This document shows, one piece after another, positions 16,285 through 24,836 of a DNA stretch of 64,000 nt; the first letter of the stretch is position 1, and each line of letters opens with the position of its first letter. The stretch is from Thermocatellispora tengchongensis (lineage in GTDB: Bacteria > Actinomycetota > Actinomycetes > Streptosporangiales > Streptosporangiaceae), in assembly GCF_014202315.1 (NCBI RefSeq), contig NZ_JACHGN010000001.1, positions 457,757 through 521,756 of the forward strand, in the 5' to 3' direction. Below the pieces are notes generated by a model that saw nothing but the letters and a program-made list of their open reading frames with translations, was not told the origin of the DNA and did no database searches. The position numbers were made by a program, and so were the translations under genes.

Positions 16285-17466
16285 GTGGACCCCGTGCGCA
16301 ACCCCTATGCCCCCGGTGCCGGGCAGCGGCCTCCCGAGCTCGCCGGCCGTGATCGTGAGCTGCAGCAGTTCGAGGTCGTGCTGGAGCGGGTCGCCCGCGG
16401 GCGGCCCGAGCGCAGCATGGTGCTCACCGGGCTGCGCGGCGTCGGCAAGACCGTGCTGCTCAACACGTTCAAGTCGATGGCCATGCAGCGGCTGTGGGGC
16501 ACCGGCAAGATCGAGGCCCGGCCCGACCAGTCGATCCGGCGCCCGGTCGCGGCGGCGCTGCACATGGCGGTCCGGGAGCTGGCGCCCCGGCATCGCGCGC
16601 CCGAGCGCATCGAGGAGTTCCTGGGCGTGCTCAAGGCGTTCGCCATGCGCGACCCGTCGGCGGCCAAGGGCACCTCGCACTGGTCCCCGGGCATCGACGT
16701 GCCGGCCAGCCGCGGCCGCGCCGACTCCGGCGACCTGGAGATCGACCTCACCGAGCTGTTCGTCGACGCCGCCTCCGTGGCCACCGACCTCGGCGTGGGC
16801 ATCGCGCTGTTCATCGACGAGATGCAGGACGTCCAGCCGCCCGACGTCTCGGCGCTGTGCGCGGCCTGCCACGAGCTGTCCCAGAGCGGCGGCCCGCTGA
16901 TCGTCGTCGGCGCCGGCCTGCCGCACCTGCCGAGCGTGCTCAGCGCCAGCAAGAGCTACAGCGAGCGGTTGTTCCGGTACGCCCGCATCGACCGGCTCGA
17001 CCGCGCCGCGGCCGACCTGGCCCTGATCGCCCCCGCCGAGCGCGAGGGCGTCGAGTTCACCCAGGAGGCCCTCGACGCCCTGTACGAGGCGGCCGACGGC
17101 TACCCGTACTTCGTCCAGGCCTACGGCAAGGTGGCCTGGGACCTCGCGCTGCGCAGCCCGATCACGGTGGACGACGTGAAGCTGGCCGCGCCCGAGGCCG
17201 AGGAGGAGCTGGCGGTCGGCTTCTTCGGCAGCCGGTACGAACGCGCCACCCCGGCCGAGCGCGACTACATGCACGCCATGGCCTCCATCGGCGACGACCC
17301 GGTGGCGACCGCCGAGGTCGCCGAGGTGCTGGGCCGTAAGCCCTCCAGTCTTTCCCCGGCCCGTGACAGTCTGATCAAGAAAGGTCTCATCTACAGCGCC
17401 GAACGCGGGCTGATCGCGTTCACCGTGCCCCACTTCGGGAAGTTCCTGCGGGCCCAGCCGGTCTAG
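16285..17466 (+). CDS. AAA-type ATP-binding protein (Orc1/Cdc6-like)
   Basis: 393 residues from the GTG at 16285 (PVRNPYAPGAGQRPPELAGR start). Walker A GLRGVGKT at ~49-56, Walker B ALFIDEMQD near 175, a sensor-1 region near IVVGAGLPHLP and a C-terminal winged helix (TAEVAEVLGRKPSSLSPARD). An in-frame ATG at 16075 with a GAGGGG box would add 70 residues, but that part is AT-richer and looks like upstream DNA. The family is common in actinomycetes and of unknown function; the fold recalls replication-initiator/STAND-type ATPases. Confidence 0.8.
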   Translation: MDPVRNPYAPGAGQRPPELAGRDRELQQFEVVLERVARGRPERSMVLTGLRGVGKTVLLNTFKSMAMQRLWGTGKIEARPDQSIRRPVAAALHMAVRELAPRHRAPERIEEFLGVLKAFAMRDPSAAKGTSHWSPGIDVPASRGRADSGDLEIDLTELFVDAASVATDLGVGIALFIDEMQDVQPPDVSALCAACHELSQSGGPLIVVGAGLPHLPSVLSASKSYSERLFRYARIDRLDRAAADLALIAPAEREGVEFTQEALDALYEAADGYPYFVQAYGKVAWDLALRSPITVDDVKLAAPEAEEELAVGFFGSRYERATPAERDYMHAMASIGDDPVATAEVAEVLGRKPSSLSPARDSLIKKGLIYSAERGLIAFTVPHFGKFLRAQPV

Positions 17467-18060
17467 GGCGGGCTGAGTTCAGCTCGGCATGGCTCGGCTG
17501 GGTCTGGGCTGGCTTGGCCTGGCCTTGCCTGATCTGGCCTGGGCGATGGCCTGGTCTGGCTGGTTCCGGCCTGCGCTCTGCTCAGCCCGGCTTGGCGGGT
17601 CTCCGGCTCCGGCTGGGGCCCTGGCTGGGCCTGGCTCGGCTTGGTCGGGCGGGGCTTGGTTTGGCGGGTCTCCGCTTCCAGGGGCTCCGCCTGGCAGGGC
17701 TCCGCCTGGCAGGGCTCCGCCTGGCAGGGCTCCGCCTGGCTGGCCCGGCCAAGCTGTGCGGCTGGTCCGGCGCGGCCGAGTTGATCCAGACCGGTCGGCT
17801 CGGCCGGTGGTCCAGACCGGTCGGCTCGGCCGAGTTGGTCCCGGCTGGCGTCGGCTGGTCCGGCTGGCGTCGGCTGGTCCGGCGCGGCTGGTCCCGGCCC
17901 TGTCGGGCTGGTCCGGCCACACCGGACCTGGTCGGCCAAGCTGGCCGCGGTCGGGCTCTGGTCGGCTTGGCCTGGCGTTTGCCGGTCGGTCGGCGGAGCG
18001 GCGCCTGCGGGAGCTTCTCTGCTACATATCTGGCGCCTACCGGCGGCCAGCGGGCGAGCG
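17467..18060. repeat. Low-complexity G/T-skewed region
   Basis: Built from degenerate GGCTTGG, GGCCTGG and GGTCCGGC words. It contains four copies of an 18-bp unit (CCGCCTGGCAGGGCT) near 17690-17745 and repeats of CCGGTCGGCTCGGC near 17790-17830. All frames on both strands are nearly stop-free, which explains the long but unconvincing open frames here (Gln/Pro/Ala-rich on the minus strand). I see no gene. Confidence 0.75.
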
Positions 18061-18099
18061 AGTGTGGTCGCTCCTGGTGCTCGTAGCGCTGTCATAGAC

Positions 18100-18143
18100 C
18101 TCTATACGGCTTTCTAGAGGGGAAGCTAGAGAGCCGTATAGAG
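18100..18143. terminator. Long AT-rich palindrome, possible two-way terminator
   Basis: CTCTATACGGCTTTCTAG (18100-18117) pairs with CTAGAGAGCCGTATAGAG (18126-18143) with a single mismatch and an 8-nt loop. It is much richer in A/T than its surroundings and lies between a plus gene ending at 17466 and a minus gene ending at 18530, with a repeat array on each side. A bidirectional terminator is the simplest reading; a protein-binding site is also possible. Confidence 0.55.
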
Positions 18144-18290
18144 CTAAATCGTGTCCGATGCGGCTCGTGCTCACGGCCACGGGCCGCGCGGGCCGCCCGC
18201 GTGGGGCAGCCTCCCGCTGGGCCCCGCGCGGTTGGCACCGGTGCCGACAGCCCTCGCCCGGGCCCGCTCGGGCAGCCCTCCGTGCGCGCA

Positions 18291-18365
18291 GCACCGGCGC
18301 GGGCGGCACCGGTGCGGGCGGCACCGGTGCGGGCGGCACCGGTGCGGGCGGCACCGGTGCGGGGA
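18291..18365. repeat. 15-bp tandem repeat, five units
   Basis: Five head-to-tail units of GCACCGGTGCGGGCG; the first has GCACCGGCGC and the last ends GGGGA. Each unit contains the palindrome GCACCGGTGC. Degenerate 15-bp relatives continue to about 18500 (for example GCGCGCAGCACCGAC twice near 18430). No gene is seen between 18144 and 18529. Confidence 0.9.
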
Positions 18366-18529
18366 GCCTGTGAGGGCAGCCCTGCCCGGGGGCGCGAGGG
18401 CAGTCCCCGCGCGGGCGGCGCCGACGCGCGCAGCACCGACGCGCGCAGCACCGGCGCGGGGAGCCTGTGCGGGCAGCCCCGCCCGGGCTCGCGCGTGCCG
18501 TCGATCGGGTTTTATATGCGCATCTAGCT

Positions 18530-19384
18530 TCAGGCCGATACCGGGATAGATTCCGCCAGATTCGTCACCGGCTCGCCGTCCGCCGTCACCATGGCCACCC
18601 GTACCGGCGGCCGGCGTCCGCTCAGGTACAGCGCGAACACCACGTCCACCATCTCGCCGTCCGGGGTGCGGCCGGGGAAGGAGAAGAACCGCCAGCACAG
18701 TTCGCGCCAGATGTCTGTCGGCTGCTCCGACAGCAGGAGCGGGGCGTGCGCGCGCCATGCGGCCGTGCCGCGGAGGCGGGCCAGGCCGGCCGCGGGTGGG
18801 AAGGGGCGCTGCTCGCAGGGGGCGCGGTAGCGGAGGCGGGCGATGGTCTCCTCCAGTTCCGGCGACAGGGCGGCCAGGAGCAACAGGGCGCCGCCGACCC
18901 CTGTGGCGAGCAGCGTCCACGACAGGCCCGGCGTGGGGATGAGCAGCGACAGCACCGAGGCCGGGGACCACGTGGCGGCCACCGCCATGCCGGTCAGGGC
19001 GATCGTGCGGCCGATCGAGCGCAGGCCGATCGGGCGGGCGCTCACCTCGCCGAAGCAGCCGCAGCCCACGTCGGGCCGGCGGCGGCGCAGTTCCAGCAGC
19101 ACGTACGTTGCCATGGAGAAGAAGGCGATCGTGGCCCAGCGGAAGATCGGCAGCTCGGTGAAGATCAGTCCGAGGGCCAGGAGCAGTTCGCCCGCCGCGC
19201 AGCAGTACATGGCCGGGGCGCGCCAGCGTTCGCCGACCAGTACGGCCGGGCCGAGCCGGGCCAGCGCTCCGGGCTCGGCGGCGCCTCGGGCCGTGGCGAT
19301 CTTCGCGATGGTGCCCATGAGCAGGAGCAGCGCCAGCACGAACACCTGCGCCGACGCGATGGTCTCTAACACGTGTGCCCTCAC
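18530..19384 (-). CDS. MauE/DoxX-like membrane protein with extra C-terminal domain
   Basis: 284 residues. The first ~180 residues hold four to five helices with YCCAAGELLLALGL and, in a loop, RPDVGCGCFGEV, the cysteine pattern of MauE-type proteins that help disulfide formation in methylamine dehydrogenase maturation. A C-terminal ~100-residue polar domain is not part of the usual family. The GTG start at 19384 overlaps the stop of the cysteine-rich partner (GTGA), which suggests that this protein oxidises or helps that one. Confidence 0.8.
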   Translation of the reverse strand: MRAHVLETIASAQVFVLALLLLMGTIAKIATARGAAEPGALARLGPAVLVGERWRAPAMYCCAAGELLLALGLIFTELPIFRWATIAFFSMATYVLLELRRRRPDVGCGCFGEVSARPIGLRSIGRTIALTGMAVAATWSPASVLSLLIPTPGLSWTLLATGVGGALLLLAALSPELEETIARLRYRAPCEQRPFPPAAGLARLRGTAAWRAHAPLLLSEQPTDIWRELCWRFFSFPGRTPDGEMVDVVFALYLSGRRPPVRVAMVTADGEPVTNLAESIPVSA

Positions 19385-20412
19385 CCCAATCCGACCAGGG
19401 CGTTGAAGCAGCCCTTGGTCAGGTCCCCACCTAGTTCCACGAAAGAGATCGGTGACAGCTCCGCGATCCTGCCCCGCGGTGACGTGTCACATTCCACGCA
19501 GCGATCACAGAAACGTCCGGCCAGGCAGCCGCAGGCGACGATGGGCACCGTCGCCGAGCGGTCGGCGCAGACGTTCCTGATGGTCAGCATCGACCCCAGA
19601 GAAAGGTACGGGAGGCCGGTGCAGGAGATCTCGGAGTCGGCGCACCCGGTGTCGGATCGCTCCAGCATCGGGTAGCTCGCGCCGTGCTCCTCTTCATCGA
19701 AGGTGTCCGCCCAGGTGACCGCTCCGGAGAGCCGGGACTGCGCGCCGCCGTACACAGGAGGGGGTGAGGGCACGGCGGTGGCCCGGTAGGCCGGTTGCGA
19801 CGTGGCGGGCAGGTACGCGATCGCGCCGTGCTCACCGCGCACGCCGATCGCGTCGAACAGGTAACCGGGCTCGAACTTCGGGTGGCGCACCTGGATGCGT
19901 CCCGAGGCCCGGTAGGGAATCCGGATGCTGCGCCGGCCCCGATGCGGGCCGCAGTCCAGCTCGACGACCTGGTCCTTGCCGTCGGCCACGATGGACAGGA
20001 TGGTGCCGGTGATCCGGGTGATGTCGGACCAGATCTGCTCGGCCACCTTGCCGTCGCGCAGCGTACGGATGATCACACCGGCGCCCTGCGGCAGGTCCGC
20101 CGGAGCGATCTTGGCGCCTCGCCACGCGGTCGCCCACGGGGCGATGACCAGGCGTTCCTCGTGACCGTCCGGGGTCTCCACGATGATCAGGTGCGGGCTG
20201 ACGTCCCGCACCTCCCCGACGACCGCGCGCACCGGCGCCGGGTGCGCCCGCGTGCCCTCGTCCGTGCCGGCGCTGACGCCTGCGTCACCGTACGCAGGCG
20301 CCGCGCCGCGCCGATGGACGCCGCCGGAGACGACCTCTCCGGACGTGTGCGCATTTCGGCCAAGCGCGGCTGCCGCCAGTACGCGGCGCCGGTCGGGGGT
20401 CGGGTACGTCAT
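19381..20412 (-). CDS. Cysteine-rich protein with possible Tat-like signal
   Basis: 343 residues from the ATG at 20412. The N-terminus TPDRRRVLAAAALG looks like a twin-arginine signal, though the hydrophobic stretch is short. Residues ~55-190 form a beta-rich domain (PHLIIVETPDGHEERLVIAP). The C-terminal ~90 residues have about nine cysteines, including VACGCLAGRFCDRCVECD. Translation is coupled to a MauE-like gene. I do not recognise the family; an exported, disulfide-bonded protein matured by its MauE-like neighbour is the natural guess. It does not match the MauA light chain well. Confidence 0.75.
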   Translation of the reverse strand: MTYPTPDRRRVLAAAALGRNAHTSGEVVSGGVHRRGAAPAYGDAGVSAGTDEGTRAHPAPVRAVVGEVRDVSPHLIIVETPDGHEERLVIAPWATAWRGAKIAPADLPQGAGVIIRTLRDGKVAEQIWSDITRITGTILSIVADGKDQVVELDCGPHRGRRSIRIPYRASGRIQVRHPKFEPGYLFDAIGVRGEHGAIAYLPATSQPAYRATAVPSPPPVYGGAQSRLSGAVTWADTFDEEEHGASYPMLERSDTGCADSEISCTGLPYLSLGSMLTIRNVCADRSATVPIVACGCLAGRFCDRCVECDTSPRGRIAELSPISFVELGGDLTKGCFNALVGLG

Positions 20413-20797
20413 CGCCTTCCCATCAGGTCGCGTGGCTCCTGACATACAGCCTCACATGGCGATCCGGCGTCCCCCACCGGTATTCCCCGAAAATTGCCCC
20501 AGCAGGTGGAGGTGGTAGCAAAATACACATCCCTGGTACAAGCGGTGTCTACCGGTTTCCAGCCGTCTGGACCGAAATCGCCGCGTGGGGGTGACCGCGG
20601 ACGGGGAGGGCGGCCCGTCGGTCCCGCCGCCACCGAGCTTGCGTCTTCTTTGCCGTCGGTGGGACGAAACCTGGATTCCGGATCAGCCGAATTATGGCGT
20701 GCGGCTGCGATTCTGGCCACTAGGAGTGCTCTGGCGGGGAGCCGAACGGGCGCGCCGCGAAGCGCACGAACAGACCCCTCATGACTCGGTGATCGCG

Positions 20798-21511
20798 ATG
20801 GACCTGGACTGTGATGAGTTCCGCGCATATGTCAAGACACGGGGGCCCGCCCTGCTCCGCACCGCGTACCAGTTGACGGGTCATCCCGCGGACGCCGAGG
20901 ACCTGCTGCAGTCCGCGCTGGCCAAGACGTACCTGGCCTGGGACCGGATTCAGGACCGGGCCGCGCTCGACGGGTACGTGCGGCGCGCCATGGTCAACAT
21001 CAACATCTCCTGGTGGCGGCGGCGCAAGCTGGAGGAGTACCCGTCGGAGGAGCTGCCCGAGCCCCCGGCCCACGTCGCCCCGGGCAACGAGCCGATCCAC
21101 GAGCGGCTGGAGGAGGCGCTCGACCGGCTGCCCGACCGCATGCGCGCCGCCATCGTGCTGCGCTACTACGAGGACATGACCGAGCCGGAGATCGCCAAGA
21201 CGCTGGGGATCAGCGTGGGGACGGTCAAGAGCACGGTTTCGCGGGCCATGGCCAAGCTGCGCGGCGACCTCATCGTCCCGGGGCCGTCCAAGCCGGCGAC
21301 GGCGACGATCCCCGAGCAGATCCCGCCCGTGCCGGAGCAGCGTACGCCGGACGAATCCTCCGAAAACGTGCGGTTGGCCGCCGATGCCGCCGAGGGCGTA
21401 CGGTTGGCCACCGCATCCCCCGAGGGCGTACGGCTGCCTGCCGAATCCCCCGAGGGCGTACGCGTGGACGCCGATCTGAGCGGCGCCGCCGCGCCCCGCG
21501 TCCGTGGCTGA
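20798..21511 (+). CDS. SigE-type RNA polymerase sigma factor (ECF) with repeat tail
   Basis: 237 residues. Region 2 (LLRTAYQLTGHPADAEDLLQ, then YVRRAMVNINISWWRRRK) and region 4 (LPDRMRAAIVLRYYEDMTEP, then EIAKTLGISVGTVKSTVSRA) are typical of the SigE-family ECF factors of actinomycetes. After residue ~165 there is a tail that is not part of the family, with four 10-residue units like EGVRLATASP. No anti-sigma gene is next to it; the following gene is an acyl-CoA ligase. ATG 20798 is chosen, and GTG at 20789 is possible. Confidence 0.9.
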   Translation: MDLDCDEFRAYVKTRGPALLRTAYQLTGHPADAEDLLQSALAKTYLAWDRIQDRAALDGYVRRAMVNINISWWRRRKLEEYPSEELPEPPAHVAPGNEPIHERLEEALDRLPDRMRAAIVLRYYEDMTEPEIAKTLGISVGTVKSTVSRAMAKLRGDLIVPGPSKPATATIPEQIPPVPEQRTPDESSENVRLAADAAEGVRLATASPEGVRLPAESPEGVRVDADLSGAAAPRVRG

Positions 21512-21540
21512 CGGTTGTCCACAGCCTGTGGACAACCGTC
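21510..21540. promoter_or_regulatory. Palindrome of two inverted DnaA boxes
   Basis: TTGTCCACA (21515-21523) and TGTGGACAA (21527-21535) face each other across GCC, inside a perfect 15-bp-arm palindrome (21510-21540). TTGTCCACA is the preferred Streptomyces DnaA box. It starts inside the sigma-factor stop codon and could also be a terminator hairpin. A second, smaller dyad (CGTAT/ATACG) follows at 21541. Confidence 0.65.
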
Positions 21541-21593
21541 GTATTGTCCATACGGCATTCCCGGGTGAGACTCGGATACCGGAGGTGTAGCCG

Positions 21594-23231
21594 ATGCTCC
21601 CCACGATGCCGGACTTCCCCCTCACCATCACCGCGATCATGCGGCACGGCACCGGGCTGTTCCCCGGCCACGAAGTGATCACCTACACCGGCTCCGGTTT
21701 CCGGCGGCAGTCGTACCGCGAGCTGCGGCGGGACGCGGAGCGGCTGGCGTACGCGCTGCGCGATCTCGGTGTCACGGGCGACCAGCGCGTCGCGACCTTC
21801 ATGTGGAACAACGCCGAGCACCTGGCGGCGTACCTCGCGGTGCCGTCGATGGGGGCGGTGCTGCACACGCTGAACATCCGGCTGTACCCCGAGCAACTGA
21901 TCTACATCGCCGCGCACGCCGAGGACGAGGTGGTGATCGCCGACGCCACGCTGCTGCCGGTGCTCGGCCCGTTGCTGCCGCAGCTCAAGACCGTCAAGCA
22001 TCTGATCGTGGTGGGGGAGGCCGGCGACGCGCTGGACGCGGCCGCGGCCGGTGTGGAGGTGCACGACTACCACGCGCTGCTCGCCGGGGCGCCGGACGCC
22101 GCGTTCGACTGGCCCGAGCTGGATGAGAACACCGCGGCGGCCATGTGCTACACCAGCGGCACGACCGGCAACCCGAAGGGCGTCGTCTACAGCCACCGGT
22201 CGACGTACCTGCACTCCATGTCCGTCTGCACCGGGAACGCGATGGGTTTGTCGGCGAATGACCGGGTGCTGCCGATCGTCCCGATGTTCCACGCCAACGC
22301 GTGGGGCTTGCCGTACGCCGCGCTGCTCGCGGGCGCGTCGCTGATCATGCCCGACCGGTTCCTCCAGGCGCCGCACCTGGCCCGGGTGATCGAGGAGGAA
22401 CGGCCCACCGTCGCGGGCGCGGTGCCGACGATCTGGGGGGATCTGCTGCGGTACGCCCGGGAGCACCGGCCCGATCTGTCCTCGTTGCGCCTGGTGCCGT
22501 GCGGCGGCTCGGCCGTACCGGAAGCGCTGATGCGGGCGCTTGAGACCGAGTTCGGGGTCAATGTGGTGCAGGCGTGGGGAATGACGGAGACCTCCCCACT
22601 CGCCTCGATGGCCCACCCGCCGCAGGAGGCGGCCGACCCGTGGGCGTACCGGACGACGCAGGGGCGGATACTGGCCGGCGTCGAGGCGCGGATCGTCGGC
22701 GACGGCGACAGCCCGCTGCCGAACGACGGCGTCTCGGTCGGCGAGCTGGAGGTGCGGGGGCCGTGGGTGACCGCGTCGTACTACCGCGATGAGGACACCG
22801 AGCGCTTCCACGACGGCTGGCTGCGCACCGGCGACGTGGGGCGGCTGGACGATCGGGGCTTCGTCACGCTCACCGACCGCGCCAAGGACGTGATCAAGTC
22901 CGGCGGGGAGTGGATCTCCTCGGTCGAGCTGGAGAACCTGCTCATGGGCCACCCGGACGTCGTGGAGGCGGCGGTGATCGGCGTGGCGGACGAGCGGTGG
23001 GGCGAGCGTCCGCTCGCGTGCGTGGTCGTGGACGGCAAGACGAGCAGGGACCGGGAGGGCGCGGCGAGGCTGCGGGCCTACCTGGAGGGCCGGGTCGCGG
23101 CGTGGCAACTGCCGGACCAGTGGGCGTTCGTGGACGAAGTGCCCAAGACGTCGGTCGGCAAGTTCGCCAAGCGGGTGCTGCGGGTCATGGCGGGGGAGGG
23201 CGAGCTGACGGTCATCCGCCTGCGCCCGTAG
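21594..23231 (+). CDS. Long-chain fatty-acid/acyl-CoA ligase
   Basis: 545-residue adenylate-forming enzyme. Motifs in order: [16 protein letters not shown] (A3, P-loop), WGMTETSP (A5), GWLRTGDVG (A7), [15 protein letters not shown] (A8) and the catalytic Lys in [11 protein letters not shown] (A10). It activates a fatty or medium-chain acid as acyl-AMP and joins it to CoA. The size and motifs fit the FadD/AlkK-like group; the substrate is not known. The last 20 bp overlap the convergent MarR gene. Confidence 0.92.
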   Translation: MLPTMPDFPLTITAIMRHGTGLFPGHEVITYTGSGFRRQSYRELRRDAERLAYALRDLGVTGDQRVATFMWNNAEHLAAYLAVPSMGAVLHTLNIRLYPEQLIYIAAHAEDEVVIADATLLPVLGPLLPQLKTVKHLIVVGEAGDALDAAAAGVEVHDYHALLAGAPDAAFDWPELDENTAAAMCYTSGTTGNPKGVVYSHRSTYLHSMSVCTGNAMGLSANDRVLPIVPMFHANAWGLPYAALLAGASLIMPDRFLQAPHLARVIEEERPTVAGAVPTIWGDLLRYAREHRPDLSSLRLVPCGGSAVPEALMRALETEFGVNVVQAWGMTETSPLASMAHPPQEAADPWAYRTTQGRILAGVEARIVGDGDSPLPNDGVSVGELEVRGPWVTASYYRDEDTERFHDGWLRTGDVGRLDDRGFVTLTDRAKDVIKSGGEWISSVELENLLMGHPDVVEAAVIGVADERWGERPLACVVVDGKTSRDREGAARLRAYLEGRVAAWQLPDQWAFVDEVPKTSVGKFAKRVLRVMAGEGELTVIRLRP

Positions 23232-23727
23232 CCACTTCTTCCTCCGTACGCTCCACGTGCTCGGCGCCCGCGGTGGCGGACGGGCGTACGACGTCGCGGA
23301 TGATCCGCAGTGCTTCCAGCAACTGGTCGAGCTGCTGGGGCGTGAGCAGGCCGGTGAACCACTGTTCGATGTCCGCGATGTGCGTGGGCAGCACGCCTTC
23401 GAGCCGGGCCGCGCCGGCGTCGGTCAGCACCGCGTACGAGGCGCGGCGGTCGGTGGGACACGCCTGGCGGCGTACCAGGTCGTCACGTTCCAATCTGTCC
23501 ACGACCCGGGTCACCCCGCTCGTGGACAGGTTCGTCTGCGCGGCGAGATCGCTCATGCGCAGCCTGCGATGCGGCGACCGGGCCAGCCGCAGCAGCGTCT
23601 CGAAGTCGATCTCCGACATCCCCGCTGCGACCAGGGCCGGAGTCGTCTTCGCGGTCAGACCCGCGTGCACCTCGCTCAGCAGACCGATGGCGGTCAGTCG
23701 CGGGTCGTTAAAGGGGATCACGTTCAC
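23212..23727 (-). CDS. MarR-family regulator
   Basis: 171 residues. Winged helix with MSDLAAQTNLSTSGVTRVVD and the wing DLVRRQACPTDRRASYAVLT. Divergent from the YceI gene with a ~100-bp gap that holds the palindrome GGAATATTCC (23754-23763). MarR/YceI neighbours are a frequent arrangement, so regulation of YceI is likely. Its 3' end overlaps the acyl-CoA ligase gene. Confidence 0.9.
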   Translation of the reverse strand: MNVIPFNDPRLTAIGLLSEVHAGLTAKTTPALVAAGMSEIDFETLLRLARSPHRRLRMSDLAAQTNLSTSGVTRVVDRLERDDLVRRQACPTDRRASYAVLTDAGAARLEGVLPTHIADIEQWFTGLLTPQQLDQLLEALRIIRDVVRPSATAGAEHVERTEEEVATGAGG

Positions 23728-23826
23728 AGTCTAGATGACGTTAGTTGACGAGCGGAATATTCCTCATGTAGAAATCTGTTGGCTCAACCATCTGCAGGAC
23801 ACCCACCTCTGCCTGGAGGCACAGAC

Positions 23827-24390
23827 ATGTCTACCCGCGCCTGGGAAGGCCTCACGATCCCGACGGCCGGCACCTTCAACCTTGACCCGGCCCACACCCG
23901 CATCGGCTTCGTCGTGAAGCACATGATGGTGAGCAAGGTGCGCGGCAACTTCGAGGAGTTCTCGGGGAGTGTCGTGATCGCCGAGAACCCGCTGGAGTCC
24001 AGCGCCGAGCTCACGATCAAGACCGCGAGCATCAACACCCACGCCGCCGACCGCGACGGCCACCTCCGCAGCGACGACTTCCTCGCCGCCGAGAAGTACC
24101 CCGAGATCACCTTCCGCAGCACCCGCGTCGTGGGCCACAGCGACGACGAGTTCACCGTCGTCGGCGACCTCACCATCCGCGACGTCACCAAGGAGATCGA
24201 GCTCAAGGTCGAGTACGGCGGCGCCGGCACCAACCCGTGGGGTGCGGAGCTGTTCGGCTTCTCCATCTCCGCCGAGTTCGACCGCGAGGAGTTCGGCCTG
24301 ACCTGGAACCAGGCCCTGGAGACCGGCGGCGTACTGGTCGGCAAGAAGGTCAAGGTCGAGATCGAGGGCGAGGCCACCCGCCAGGCCTGA
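23827..24390 (+). CDS. YceI-family lipid-binding protein
   Basis: 187 residues; the ATG at 23827 fits a protein without a signal peptide. It begins FNLDPAHTRIGFVVKHMMVS and continues with GHLRSDDFLAAEKYPEITF and VVGDLTIRDVTKEI, the standard YceI pattern. YceI proteins form a lipocalin-like barrel that binds isoprenoid-type lipids. Divergent from a MarR gene that probably controls it. The actinomycete members are cytoplasmic, as here. Confidence 0.92.
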   Translation: MSTRAWEGLTIPTAGTFNLDPAHTRIGFVVKHMMVSKVRGNFEEFSGSVVIAENPLESSAELTIKTASINTHAADRDGHLRSDDFLAAEKYPEITFRSTRVVGHSDDEFTVVGDLTIRDVTKEIELKVEYGGAGTNPWGAELFGFSISAEFDREEFGLTWNQALETGGVLVGKKVKVEIEGEATRQA

Positions 24391-24436
24391 AACCGGCCAT
24401 CTGACCAGCCCGAACGCGGTCATCCACAGGTTTACC

Positions 24437-24473
24437 CACATCCGTTGTCCACAGCCTGTGGACAACGGATGTG
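24437..24473. promoter_or_regulatory. Second palindrome of inverted DnaA boxes
   Basis: An 18-bp perfect inverted repeat with a single central C contains TTGTCCACA (24445-24453) and TGTGGACAA (24457-24465), identical in its core to the element at 21510. It lies about 50 bp after the YceI stop and ahead of tRNA-Ser. A further TCCACAGG half-site is at 24423. DnaA binding or transcription termination are both possible. Confidence 0.65.
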
Positions 24474-24565
24474 CCTCGCCTCACACCGCCACACGCCACC
24501 TGGCCAATCCGCTTTGCCGCACGGCGCGAAGGCCGGTACGCTGTCGTGAGCCACATCGGCTACCA

Positions 24566-24655
24566 GGAGGCTTCGCCTAGTCAGGTCTATGGCGCCGCAC
24601 TGCTAATGCGGTTTGGGTTTACCGCCCATCCGGGGTTCAAATCCCCGAGCCTCCG
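24566..24655 (+). tRNA. tRNA-Ser (anticodon GCT)
   Basis: The acceptor stem GGAGGCT (24566-24572) pairs with AGCCTCC (24648-24654) with a G discriminator; CCA is not encoded. The anticodon loop CTGCTAA is closed by CGCA/TGCG and gives GCT, reading AGC/AGU. It has a long variable arm and the T-loop TTCAAAT. A strong terminator follows immediately. Confidence 0.95.
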
Positions 24656-24662
24656 CTCGACG

Positions 24663-24698
24663 AAGGCCCTCTCCCGGGTTCGGGACGAGGGCCTTTTT
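24663..24698 (+). terminator. Rho-independent terminator of tRNA-Ser
   Basis: AAGGCCCTC (24663-24671) pairs with GAGGGCCTT (24687-24695), followed by further T residues. It comes 8 bp after the tRNA 3' end. Confidence 0.9.
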
Positions 24699-24836
24699 GA
24701 TCTTCTTGTGTCGCCGCCCCGTACCCGCGACCGCGCGGTCCACCCCTCCCACTCGTGGGAGGACGGAAGGGTGTTGTCCCGCCAGGGCGTGACATACTCC
24801 TGCACCCGACATGATCGACGTAGTCAGGAGACTCAC

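Noticed and set aside
17463-18097. A 210-residue Gln/Pro/Ala-rich minus-strand protein and Trp/Gly-rich plus-strand ones
   Set aside because: They follow from simple repeats without stops; no start signals or domains.
18291-18365. CRISPR array
   Set aside because: Units are directly adjacent without spacers and there are no cas genes.
19381-20412. Methylamine dehydrogenase light chain (MauA)
   Set aside because: The cysteine spacing and the tryptophan positions needed for the TTQ cofactor do not match, despite the MauE-like neighbour.
24471-24660. Extension of the 24837 membrane protein upstream through the tRNA-Ser gene
   Set aside because: The open frame runs across the tRNA and its terminator; the GTG at 24837 has its own ribosome site.
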